NCBI GenBank assembly: GCA_044358815.1 | Contig: JBIKNH010000099.1 | Coordinates: 1 to 14,873 of the forward strand | DNA length: 14,873 nt | Source: JBAXSK01 sp044358815 | Lineage (GTDB): Bacteria > Cyanobacteriota > Cyanobacteriia > Pseudanabaenales > Pseudanabaenaceae | Reading direction: 5' to 3' | Shown here: positions 1-6,835 of the stretch, piece by piece | How positions within the stretch are numbered: the stretch's first letter is position 1 | Layout: the number at the start of each line of letters is the position of its first letter | Made by a program: the position numbers and the translations under genes | Notes under the pieces: generated by a model | Seen by the model: the letters and a program-made list of their open reading frames with translations, nothing else | Databases searched by the model: none | What the model was told of the DNA's origin: nothing

Positions 1-2
1 CC

Positions 3-410
3 GCTGGAGCATTGGGTTATCTCGAAGATCCCAAGGCGGTGGAACCCTTGTTAAGGGCTTTTTATGAGGATACCCAGTGGTTGGTGCGATTCAGTGCGGT
101 GGTATCTCTGGGGAATATTCGTGATTTGCGGGCTTATGATGCTTTGCTTCAGGCTTTGGATAGTTCTGAGACGGTGTTACATCAGGCATCTATTGCGGCT
201 TTGGGAGAACTGGGAGATAGCCGCTGTGTGGACCATATTTTGCGGTTTGCCCAGTCTGAAGATTGGCTCACTCGCCAGCGTTTAGCCGAGGCTTTGGGCA
301 ATTTGCCTACGGAGAAGAGTCGTTCGGCGTTGCAGTATCTTGTCAAGGATGAACATATGCAGGTTAGTGCGGCGGCGGCTTTGTCTCTAGCTAAACTTAT
401 CTCTGGCTAA
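3..410 (+). CDS. HEAT-repeat protein, phycobilisome lyase-like (5' end outside window)
   Basis: This is the C-terminal part of a gene that enters the window already open; the first complete codon is at 3 and the stop TAA is at 408-410. The visible 135 or so residues are about four helical repeats of roughly 31 residues, each with the pattern A-x-x-A-L-G-x-[LI]-x-D-x-x-A-x-x-x-L (for example ALGYLEDPKAVEPLL and ALGELGDSRCVDHIL). That is the HEAT/PBS-lyase type seen in CpcE/CpcF bilin lyases and in NblB, which act on phycobiliproteins of the light-harvesting antenna. The call of the repeat fold is firm. Whether it is a lyase, an NblB-like degradation factor or a general HEAT scaffold cannot be decided from the fragment. 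The last codons (about 381-397) are repeated just after the stop (about 413-430), a small local duplication. Confidence 0.85.
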   Translation, partial: AGALGYLEDPKAVEPLLRAFYEDTQWLVRFSAVVSLGNIRDLRAYDALLQALDSSETVLHQASIAALGELGDSRCVDHILRFAQSEDWLTRQRLAEALGNLPTEKSRSALQYLVKDEHMQVSAAAALSLAKLISG

Positions 411-432
411 AGTTGTCTCTAGCTAAATCTGT

Positions 433-669
433 CTACTGAATCACCCGTTGGTCTGCATCATATCCCTTGTCAGCAGAGATAGTAGATGGTATCGGTAGCA
501 ATATTTTTGAGGAACACACCTGCTCCACCTAAATCACACGTCTGTCCAGGGGTGAGGTAAAAGCTGGTTGCTCTTAGATGTCACGCCGACTCTACCCTTT
601 CGTCTAGTTAACTAAGTCTTTCAGCCTTTCCCATTGGTCGTCCCTCAACCCATACCTACGAGTTATCAT
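433..669 (-). pseudogene. Decayed IS5-family transposase remnant
   Basis: Reading the minus strand from ATG at 669 gives MITRRYGLRDDQWERLKDL, which matches the N-terminus of IS5-family transposases (R-R-Y-x-L-R-D-D-Q-W-x-R). A stop follows after 21 codons (near 606). Further on, in the same strand, SADKGYDADQRVIQ (about 433-477) matches the later A-D-K-[GA]-[YF]-D-A-D motif of the same family, which carries a catalytic aspartate. Only about 80 codons separate the two motifs' outer ends, against roughly 250 in an intact enzyme, and several stops lie between, so most of the catalytic core has been deleted. The two motifs in the right order make the identity likely. I found no clear terminal repeats. 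The remnant fills most of the gap between the HEAT gene and the TPR gene. Confidence 0.65.
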
Positions 670-750
670 AGGTTTTTCCTTTCTCCTTATCTTCTCTCCC
701 TGCTTTATCTATTGGATGACGTGTCCTAGGACTCAGTCTAGACCTCAATA

Positions 751-780
751 AATTCAGGATCAACAAATTCAGGATCAACA
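751..780. repeat. Perfect 15-bp tandem duplication (x2)
   Basis: The unit AATTCAGGATCAACA occurs at 751-765 and again, with no change, at 766-780, just upstream of the TPR gene. The stretch 670-790 otherwise holds no gene that I can see. A looser run of TTCAA/AAATTC units follows at about 890-928, in the leader of the TPR gene. Confidence 0.9.
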
Positions 781-973
781 GGATAAATCTGTGACTTCAA
801 CTCATCCCCCTATCAAGTGTCAACCTAACCAGCGGTGTCGAATCAAGTTTTTTGAGGATATTCCCTGGGTTATGAATGGATTCCGCATTACAACATTCAA
901 CATTAAATTCAATAAATTCAATATTACGTTTACCTATGGGCTGAAAGCAAACCTGAAGTCAATCTGGCAGCAG

Positions 974-1813
974 ATGAGTCGTAATCTAGCCATTGGTTTA
1001 GTCGTGGCTAGTTTAATCTGTGGTTTGAGCTTGGGTGTAAATCTGCCAGCGATGGCAGCCGATGCCCCCACAGCACCGACGGGACGTTTGCCCCAAGATC
1101 CTAGTACTTTGGTGATTATGGATCAGTTGAATGATGCGGCTATGAGTGCCACCAATGAGGGGGATTTTGCCACGGCGGAAATTTACTGGACGAAGTTAAT
1201 CGAACTAGCTCCCAATAATGCAGCGCTCTGGAGTAATCGCGGTAATGCTAAGGTCAGTCAACGGCATTTGGAAGATGCCCTCACTGACTATAACGAAGCG
1301 GTACGGCTTGCGCCAACTATCGCCGATCCCTATCTGAATCGTGGGGCGGCATTGCAAGGTTTGGGGCAGTATGAAGCAGCGATCGCCGACTATGACAAGG
1401 CTTTGAGCTATAACCCCAAGGATGCTGGTTTATACAATAATCGTGGTAATGCCCGCAGTGATTTAGGGGATTGGGTGGGGGCTGTGGCTGACTATCAAAC
1501 AGCGATGCAGCTTGATTCGCGTTTGACCACTGCCTATGGTAACTATGCGCTGGCTTTGTATGAGTTGGGACAAAAAGACCAAGCAATCCGCACGATGAAA
1601 AATATTTTGCGGAAATATCCGAACTATACCGATGTGCGGGCGGGTTTGGTGGCGGCACTGTGGGATCGTAAAGCCAGTGGTGAAGCCGAAAGTAATTGGG
1701 TGGCGGTGGATAATCTGGATCAGCGGTATCGGGATTTAACTTGGTTGCGAGAAGTGCGGCGGTTTCCCCCTAGTCTCACGGCGGCTTTAGAACGGTTTTT
1801 GCAGTTGAAGTAG
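974..1813 (+). CDS. Exported tetratricopeptide-repeat protein
   Basis: From ATG 974 the product is 279 residues. Residues 1-30 form a signal peptide: one Arg, a hydrophobic core (LAIGLVVASLICGLSLGV) and an A-M-A cleavage site before ADAPTAPTG, so the protein probably acts in the periplasm or thylakoid lumen. The Cys in the core is not in a good lipobox. Then come about five TPR units of 34 residues, with typical W/Y-x-N-R-G-N-A and A-x-x-D-Y-x-x-A-[LIV]-x-L-x-P signatures (NRGNAKVSQRHLEDALTDYN, NRGAALQGLGQYEAAIADYD). The tail is R-R-F-P-P-S-L-T-A-A-L-E-R-F-L. TPR proteins of this type serve as assembly scaffolds; the partner is unknown. The frame stays open upstream to GTG 791, with an ATG at 872; I prefer 974 because the signal peptide then begins near the N-terminus, although no good ribosome site precedes any of the three. 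Confidence 0.85.
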   Translation: MSRNLAIGLVVASLICGLSLGVNLPAMAADAPTAPTGRLPQDPSTLVIMDQLNDAAMSATNEGDFATAEIYWTKLIELAPNNAALWSNRGNAKVSQRHLEDALTDYNEAVRLAPTIADPYLNRGAALQGLGQYEAAIADYDKALSYNPKDAGLYNNRGNARSDLGDWVGAVADYQTAMQLDSRLTTAYGNYALALYELGQKDQAIRTMKNILRKYPNYTDVRAGLVAALWDRKASGEAESNWVAVDNLDQRYRDLTWLREVRRFPPSLTAALERFLQLK

Positions 1814-2047
1814 TGGCTGACTCTTCGTACCGTATCCACTGGGAACTGTAGAGCTAGATTCCAAAATAGATCGCAAGATAGATCATAAAACTGGGTCCTA
1901 AGAACAGATCCTAAGGGGATACGTTGACAGGAGCTAAGATGCAAATATTCACGGTAATATCCTTAATATCTTTCTCTAACTTGTTCCTAAATTGCTCTTG
2001 AATTCATCTTTTGCCATCTTTGTTAAAACTTTTCTAAGAGAAAAAAC

Positions 2048-2695
2048 ATGGTTCAAACGCTGCAAGCATCAAGGCTCAATTTGTACGATGTGAAATCTAA
2101 ATTTCATGTGCGCCAAGGTGGAGCCGATGAATTTTTTACACAATTATTACGGAACGCTCCAGCCCTGAGTGATTTTGAGAAAGAGATATTAGATCGCACC
2201 AGACAACAATATCTTTATCTTGCTGAGCGTCCCCTTCTGGAAGTGACAGTAAAAATGGTTACGCTGTCGCCTTTGCTGTCATTGGCAGGATTTTATGAGC
2301 CACCTTTTTACACAACTCTGGAGGAATCCGTAGAATTGGTGTCTCAGGATGGAGCGGAAACGGTGCGCGGACAGATTGATGTTTTGGTGTTACAGCATAC
2401 AATCTGGACAGTGGTAATTGAGGCGAAAAGCATTCAATATGATGTGATGATGGCGCTACCTCAGGCTTTGACTTATATGATCTCTAGCCTTCAGCAGTTC
2501 CCTGAGAAAAAGAATTTGTTTGGCATGATTACGAATGGGCGGGAATTTCGGTTCATTAAGCTCAATGGAACCCCTGAACTCACTTATACTTTATCGAAAG
2601 TTTTTTCTCTTTCGGAAGTGGAAAATCAGTTGTATGATGTGTTGCAAATTTTGAAGTATTTGGGGCGGTTGAGTATTTGTGGTGATGTTGCATAG
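2048..2695 (+). CDS. PD-(D/E)XK nuclease-like protein (HsdR_N type)
   Basis: The 215-residue product resembles the short stand-alone relatives of the N-terminal nuclease domain of type I restriction subunit R that are abundant in cyanobacteria. The nuclease motif is visible: R-G-Q-I-D (Asp 111), a strand, then V-V-I-E-A-K with Glu 125 and Lys 127, giving D-x(13)-E-x-K, followed by a Gln in ALPQALTYM (about 139), also usual for the fold. An acidic residue in LLEVTVK (about 65) could complete the metal site. The helicase part of HsdR is absent, and there are no HsdM or HsdS genes beside it, so it is not part of a classical type I system; its substrate and role are unknown. The ATG follows an A-rich stretch with a weak ribosome site (TAAGAG). 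The gene stands alone between 234-bp and 355-bp spacers. Confidence 0.8.
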   Translation: MVQTLQASRLNLYDVKSKFHVRQGGADEFFTQLLRNAPALSDFEKEILDRTRQQYLYLAERPLLEVTVKMVTLSPLLSLAGFYEPPFYTTLEESVELVSQDGAETVRGQIDVLVLQHTIWTVVIEAKSIQYDVMMALPQALTYMISSLQQFPEKKNLFGMITNGREFRFIKLNGTPELTYTLSKVFSLSEVENQLYDVLQILKYLGRLSICGDVA

Positions 2696-3050
2696 GTTAA
2701 GGTAGTGAGTTCTCTTTCGTTAGAATTTGCCTATTGGATTGGCTGAGAAAGTTCTTTTTGAGCTAGGTATACCCGTAAAAAACTATAGGTATAGCGAAAG
2801 AGACGAAGAGTAGAAGTAATACTTTGGGAGCATCAGTTTTCACGGGGTACATTCATGAAATATAACGTACCTTCTCAATATCCCTAACACTTTATAAACA
2901 AGTACAACATAAACAAGTACAACCTGTTTCAACAATGTTAATTCCTCAGTAATTAGTTTATTATAGGTCTATACCCTAAACTCCAAATCTCTTCTAAAAC
3001 TTTCTTCGCAACATCTATCCTAAAAGCCATTATCCCAACCTATCACACCT
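2696..3050. other. Intergenic region with 15-bp tandem duplication
   Basis: No gene is seen here on either strand. The unit ATAAACAAGTACAAC occurs at 2894-2908 and again unchanged at 2909-2923. A short palindrome GGTATACC lies at about 2766-2773. The AT-rich part after 2880 presumably holds the tldD promoter, but I cannot fix its boxes. Confidence 0.6.
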
Positions 3051-4544
3051 ATGATCACCGCTCCTGTTAGTCTTTCCGCTGATTTAGATTCTAGTATTCC
3101 ATTTAAGCTAAATCTGGATCTGCAAAAGTTTTTAGACCAGATAGACATAGATGCTGACTGGGTGGGCATCCGCGAAGTGCGTCAAACCACCACAACCCAT
3201 TATGTGCGGGATCGCAATCCTGAAAGTAATGGCAAAAATTTTACCCACGGTGTCATGATTGAAGTTCTTAGTCAAGGACAGTTCGGTTATGCAGCGACAA
3301 ATCGCCTTGATCATGAGAGTCTCATGGCGGCAGTAAATGCGGCGCAAAGACAAGCAGTAGTTGCCAGCCGTTGGGGAATCCATCATTTCACCATTGCCCA
3401 ACGTCCCAAAGCAACTGGAACCTATCGTTCTCCTTTTGTCAAAGCAACAGATTGGCTCAGTGTTGGAGAATTAAATGCGCTCTTAATTAAAATTTGTGAG
3501 CAACTCCATGTCAGTGAACAAATCGTCAAAACCAGCGCTTATGTGGTAATTGATGACATTGAAACGCGATTACTCAGCACCAATGGCACAGATATTATCC
3601 AGCAGATTTTACGGATCAATACGGACTATGCTGCCACTGCTCAAGATGGTGGAATGATTCAACGGCGCGGTGATAATGGACAATTAGCGCGGTGTTCCCA
3701 AATTGGCATGGAAGTGTTTGATGAAGCTGCAATTCTGGAACGAGCAGCGGTGATTGGAGCGCAGGCAGTGGAGTTACTTACTGCGCCGGAATGTCCTACC
3801 CAACGCACTAATTTAGTTCTAGCGCCGGATCAAATGCTCTTGCAAATCCATGAAAGTATCGGACATCCCCTAGAATTGGATCGCATTTTGGGCGATGAAC
3901 GGAATTATGCTGGCAGTAGTTTTGTGAAGCTGTCTGATTTTGGGAATTTACAATATGGTTCGCCATTGTTGAATGTAACCTTCGATCCGACGGTGTCTGG
4001 TGAATTGGCAAGTTATGGTTTCGATGACAATGGTTTACCTGCCACTCGCGAATATTTAATTAAGGAAGGTAAGTTACTGCGAGGTTTGGGCAGCGCTGAA
4101 AGTCAAGTCCGTTCTGGGGTTAGCGGTGTCGCCAATGCCCGTGCTACTTCATGGAATCGTCCTCCCATTGACCGCATGGCGAATATTAATCTCGAACCAG
4201 GAGATTGCTCGTTTGATGAATTAATTAGTGATATTGAAGATGGCATCTATATGGAATCTAATCGCTCTTGGTCCATTGATGACTATCGCAATAAGTTTCA
4301 ATTTGGTTGTGAATATGCCAAGCGGATCGAAAATGGTAAATTAACCACAACTCTCCGTAATCCGAACTATCGCGGTATTACGAATCAGTTTTGGCATAGT
4401 TTAGCGAAGGTGGGTAATGGCGCAACTGTCGGCGTGTTTGGCTCTCCGTTTTGCGGTAAGGGCGAACCGAATCAGATTATTTCTGTGGGTCATGCTTCTC
4501 CGGTTTGTTTATTCCAAAATATTGAAGTATTCGGCGGCGGGTAA
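3051..4544 (+). CDS. tldD: TldD/PmbA-family metalloprotease subunit TldD
   Basis: The 497-residue protein is full length for TldD. The zinc site H-E-S-I-G-H (residues 267-272, an H-E-x-x-x-H motif) is followed by PLELDRILGDERNYAGSSF, the family's usual context. Conserved later blocks are visible: the YGFDDNGLPA and EYLIKEGKLLRGLGS segments, and a C-terminal F-C-G-K-G-E-P-N-Q stretch with VGHASP near residue 470. In enterobacteria TldD pairs with PmbA/TldE to form a cytosolic protease that trims unfolded peptides, such as precursors of modified peptides and the CcdA antitoxin. In cyanobacteria two paralogues usually act together; the partner gene is not in this window. The ATG at 3051 is the first good start after an AT-rich leader. 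No operon partner is visible: the upstream gene is 355 bp away, and a MITE-like palindromic element lies just downstream. Confidence 0.95.
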   Translation: MITAPVSLSADLDSSIPFKLNLDLQKFLDQIDIDADWVGIREVRQTTTTHYVRDRNPESNGKNFTHGVMIEVLSQGQFGYAATNRLDHESLMAAVNAAQRQAVVASRWGIHHFTIAQRPKATGTYRSPFVKATDWLSVGELNALLIKICEQLHVSEQIVKTSAYVVIDDIETRLLSTNGTDIIQQILRINTDYAATAQDGGMIQRRGDNGQLARCSQIGMEVFDEAAILERAAVIGAQAVELLTAPECPTQRTNLVLAPDQMLLQIHESIGHPLELDRILGDERNYAGSSFVKLSDFGNLQYGSPLLNVTFDPTVSGELASYGFDDNGLPATREYLIKEGKLLRGLGSAESQVRSGVSGVANARATSWNRPPIDRMANINLEPGDCSFDELISDIEDGIYMESNRSWSIDDYRNKFQFGCEYAKRIENGKLTTTLRNPNYRGITNQFWHSLAKVGNGATVGVFGSPFCGKGEPNQIISVGHASPVCLFQNIEVFGGG

Positions 4545-4571
4545 TCTTCCATATTGAAATGAGCCTTGAGG

Positions 4572-4680
4572 TAGTGGACAGACATAGCTAAAATAGTGCT
4601 TTGGGAGAATTTTAAGTTGTTGGTGCAGCGAACATTTAATCTGAAATCTATTGCATTGCTTTAGGTGTGTCTGTCTACTA
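4572..4680. mobile_element. MITE-like element, 109 bp, with 21-bp inverted ends
   Basis: The left end, beginning TAGTGGACAGACA (4572-4592 in full), and the reverse complement of the right end, beginning TAGTAGACAGACA (4660-4680), match at 18 of 21 positions. The core of about 67 bp contains no reading frame. Each end starts with TA, which fits TA target-site duplication as in IS630/Tc1-type elements, but the parent transposase is not in the window, so the family is inference. It lies 27 bp after the tldD stop, and its ends could fold as a long stem in the transcript, so it may also act as a terminator. Confidence 0.55.
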
Positions 4681-4687
4681 GATTTAC

Positions 4688-4975
4688 CTAATCCTCATCT
4701 AATTCAATCCTTTGGTCCGCTGCGGTCATCTCACTCTGCAACTCTTCAGGAGTAAGTAATTTCTCATCATTATTAAAGCGGTAGAAGTTAATCAAATATT
4801 GATTGGCAAAGACCACAGCGGGCTGCTCTTGTAGATATAACTGCGCAATAACCCAAGGGTTATGAGGATGGCTATGGCGTGTTGTTGTGTTTCTGCCAAG
4901 GGTTTACCATCGGAACTGGGAAGATGATTGCTGGGGTTTCGGATGTGGTTGCGGTGGCTTGATGGTGACTATCAT
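4688..4975 (-). pseudogene. Uma2-type (DUF820) nuclease, frameshifted and shortened
   Basis: On the minus strand three successive frames rebuild one Uma2-like N-terminus. From ATG 4975 comes MIVTIKPPQPHPKPQQ; one frame over, PSSDGKPLAETQQHAIAILI; another frame over, LYLQEQPAVVFANQYLI, then NFYRFNNDEKLLTPEELQSE and the stop at 4688-4690. The middle part matches the [YF]-P-S-S-D-G-x-P-x-A-E-T start of this nuclease family, and the A-V-V-F-A-N-Q-Y-L strand follows at the normal distance. The shifts fall near 4930 and near 4840. Intact members have roughly 190-250 residues; this has under 100 codons, and the end reads like the family's C-terminal tail, so the catalytic middle has probably been deleted. 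Uma2 proteins are numerous in cyanobacteria, and decayed copies are common. Confidence 0.65.
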
Positions 4976-5142
4976 GACTGCCTCAATGGGAAAGCGGGAG
5001 ATTGATTTATTGTATCAGAGGGGATTTTTTCCTTGGGGGGATAGTTGGGGTTGTGTTAAACGAGATAGGACGTTGCTGAATCAAGAGATGATTAGGAGTG
5101 GTTGCTATCACCAAGAAAGAATGTTGAGGAGAAGCAAACATC

Positions 5143-5731
5143 ATGGAATGTTCTGAGTGTGAGTCAAATCATATAAAAATAAAAATGGTTATAGAAAGGG
5201 AAAGCAGAATTATATATGTGTCAGGTGTGATCGCCAATTTATCGACTGTACATGAAGGTCAAAGAGGTTACTCTGAAGAGGTTAAACAAGAATGTCTAAG
5301 AATGTATGTTAATGGTATGGGATTCAGAGGGATTGAACGGATGAAGCGTGGGCATCACACGACCATTATTAATTGGGTTAAACAAGCAGGAAGACTTTTG
5401 CCAGGTTATGATGCTCCAGAAACAATTCCTCATGTGGGAGAATTAGATGAACTAGAAACTTTGCTATTTTTACGTGACAGATAGATGGAAATTTTATCCT
5501 AATTTTATTGGCGATGAAGAACAGCTTGTTAGTAAAACTTACATGACCAGAGTTGAAGGTGAAAATACCCGATTAAGGCATTATTTAGCGCGACTACATC
5601 GTAAGACTCTTTGTTATTCTAAGTCTGTACAAATATTGAAAGATTCGATTAAATTACTGATCTATTATCTGAAATTTGGCGATGCGCCTATTCCTTGTCT
5701 AAAAAATAGAAATTATTTGCTACGCGAGTAA
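5143..5731 (+). pseudogene. IS1-family transposase, internally deleted and frameshifted
   Basis: The region encodes both ends of a one-gene IS1-family transposase but not its middle. The start MECSECESNHIK is the first half of the zinc ribbon; the second half (ICVRCDRQFID) lies in another frame, so two compensating indels (about 5180 and 5245) have scrambled about 20 residues. The helix-turn-helix segment is intact: RMYVNGMGFRGIER and HHTTIINWVKQ. After VGELDELET (about 5455) the reading jumps to CYFYVTDRWKFYPNFI in a different frame, then VSKTYMTRVEGENTRLRHYL and LHRKTLCYSKSV, the normal C-terminus, to the stop at 5729-5731. About 60-70 residues including the first catalytic Asp are missing; the second Asp (T-D-R-W) and the Glu (V-E-G-E-N) remain. 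It cannot encode an active enzyme. I found no convincing terminal inverted repeat pair. Confidence 0.88.
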
Positions 5732-5949
5732 CACGTCTTTTGTACTTCATCTACAAATTCACCAACGTCTTTTCTTTGAATACGGTTAATTTCGGTGCGA
5801 CTAAATCCTCTATTGCTTTGGTGGCGGATTGGATCAAGCCAAAACTTGGCTTCGTCCTTATCGCGTTTAATATGCACATGAGGTGGCTCATCCCGATCGC
5901 CTGCGTAACAGAATAATCGATATGGACCAACAGTTAACAGAGTAGGCAT
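5713..5949 (-). CDS. DUF4160 domain protein with altered C-terminus
   Basis: The first 60 of 78 residues match the DUF4160 family closely: MPTLLTVGPYRLFCYAGDRD, then EPPHVHIKRDKDEAKFWLDP and GFSRTEINRIQ. The family normally ends in a helix of the L-V-E-E-N-x-x-x-L-x-x-x-W-x-E-Y-F type. Here the last 19 or so residues (RKDVGEFVDEVQKTCYSRSK) do not fit, and the frame runs into the 3' end of the IS1 copy, overlapping its last 19 bases tail to tail. I infer that the IS1 insertion replaced the gene's 3' end. DUF4160 genes are often next to a DUF2442 gene and are discussed as toxin-antitoxin-like pairs; no partner is visible, and it may have been lost at the same point. The start is ATG at 5947-5949. 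The function is unknown, and it may be a pseudogene. Confidence 0.75.
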   Translation of the reverse strand: MPTLLTVGPYRLFCYAGDRDEPPHVHIKRDKDEAKFWLDPIRHQSNRGFSRTEINRIQRKDVGEFVDEVQKTCYSRSK

Positions 5950-6077
5950 TCAATAAATCTTATTTTCCAGTCTATTCAAATAGGCTCGATTATATCAGAG
6001 ATAAGACAACCTGTCGTTCAATGTAAATGGGTTGTAATCTAGCTATACATAACTACTATACGCTGCAAAACACAAAG

Positions 6078-6830
6078 CTAACGACCACGCTTTTGACTTT
6101 GCTGTGGTGGAGGTGGTTGTGTCTTTGTAGGTAATTTTTTTTGAGCTTCACTAGCAGCCATGTCACCCCCGTTTCCTCTGGAAACTTTCTGCTGATTTGA
6201 TTGGGTAGCAGGAGTAGACGAATGCCGACGAGTTAGCCCTGATGATTGTTCAAACGAATGCGTATTAGATTTGTTCCTGCCATATTGATCTCGATACAAG
6301 TTTTGCCTGCTCTTTACATCTGCAAGTAGTCTTTTGTCGCCTGTAAGCCTAGCCTCTCGTCGATCTTGACGTAACTCAGCTAAACTAACCAGACGATGCG
6401 CTCTATTGCCAGTGGGGTCTTGTTTAAATGCCTTCTGGACGTGTTTTCGATCAACGCCGTTTATTGAAGTAATATGCTTATTGTTTGCAATCATGCGTAA
6501 CTCTGTCTGACGAAACACTGAGTCAGGCTTAGCTCCACATACAAACGTTTTGATATCACCTCTAGCATTCTGAGCATAACGGTGGGATGCGATGCTCATT
6601 GCATCTTTACTTAATTTACGAGCTTTCACTGAACGATAACGCTGATTGTTTCGTTGATAAATTCCATCTAGTTTCCTGCCAGCATCAGTACGATCTAGAG
6701 GTATTCTACCGGGATGATTGACCGCTCTCCTATGATTGCGACCATTATCACCTGAGTAGAAGATAGCCTTCCCCTTGGAATCAACAGAATATTGGCTCGC
6801 TATTTGAAATTCTTCCCGTAAGTCTGACAT
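6078..6830 (-). CDS. Unknown protein of conjugation block; toxin-like motif, basic tail
   Basis: I do not recognise this 250-residue protein with certainty. It has no signal peptide or membrane segment and is very rich in Arg, Lys, Gln and Asn. Near the N-terminus is A-I-F-Y-S-G (22-27); later come A-S-x-x-Y-A-x-x-A-x-G-D-I (81-93) and E-L-x-x-I-x-x-N-x-x-I-T-S-I-N (110-124). I recall the same order, F-Y-S-G then A-S-x-x-[FY]-A-x-x-A-x-G-[DE]-[IV] then E-x-x-x-[IL]-x-x-N-x-x-[IV], from C-terminal domains of some polymorphic (RHS/CDI-type) toxins; this is memory, not a search. Residues 150-180 form a charged helix. The tail is low complexity and ends in T-Q-P-P-P-P-Q-Q-S-Q-K-R-G-R. It starts 5 bp after the stop of the 216-aa gene, so the two are surely co-transcribed, downstream of the coupling protein. 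It could be a transferred effector or a conjugation accessory protein. Confidence 0.8.
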   Translation of the reverse strand: MSDLREEFQIASQYSVDSKGKAIFYSGDNGRNHRRAVNHPGRIPLDRTDAGRKLDGIYQRNNQRYRSVKARKLSKDAMSIASHRYAQNARGDIKTFVCGAKPDSVFRQTELRMIANNKHITSINGVDRKHVQKAFKQDPTGNRAHRLVSLAELRQDRREARLTGDKRLLADVKSRQNLYRDQYGRNKSNTHSFEQSSGLTRRHSSTPATQSNQQKVSRGNGGDMAASEAQKKLPTKTQPPPPQQSQKRGR

Positions 6831-6835
6831 GATAA

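Noticed and set aside
4887..5156. Open frame of 89 codons on the + strand
   Set aside because: It lies opposite the Uma2 remnant and runs into the IS1 start; its Gly/Trp/Cys-rich product resembles nothing, and the minus strand explains the sequence better.
5098..5770. Terminal inverted repeats of the IS1 copy
   Set aside because: GGTTGCTATCACC before the start and GTTGGTGAATTTG (reverse complement) after the stop sit at plausible distances but share only a few bases.
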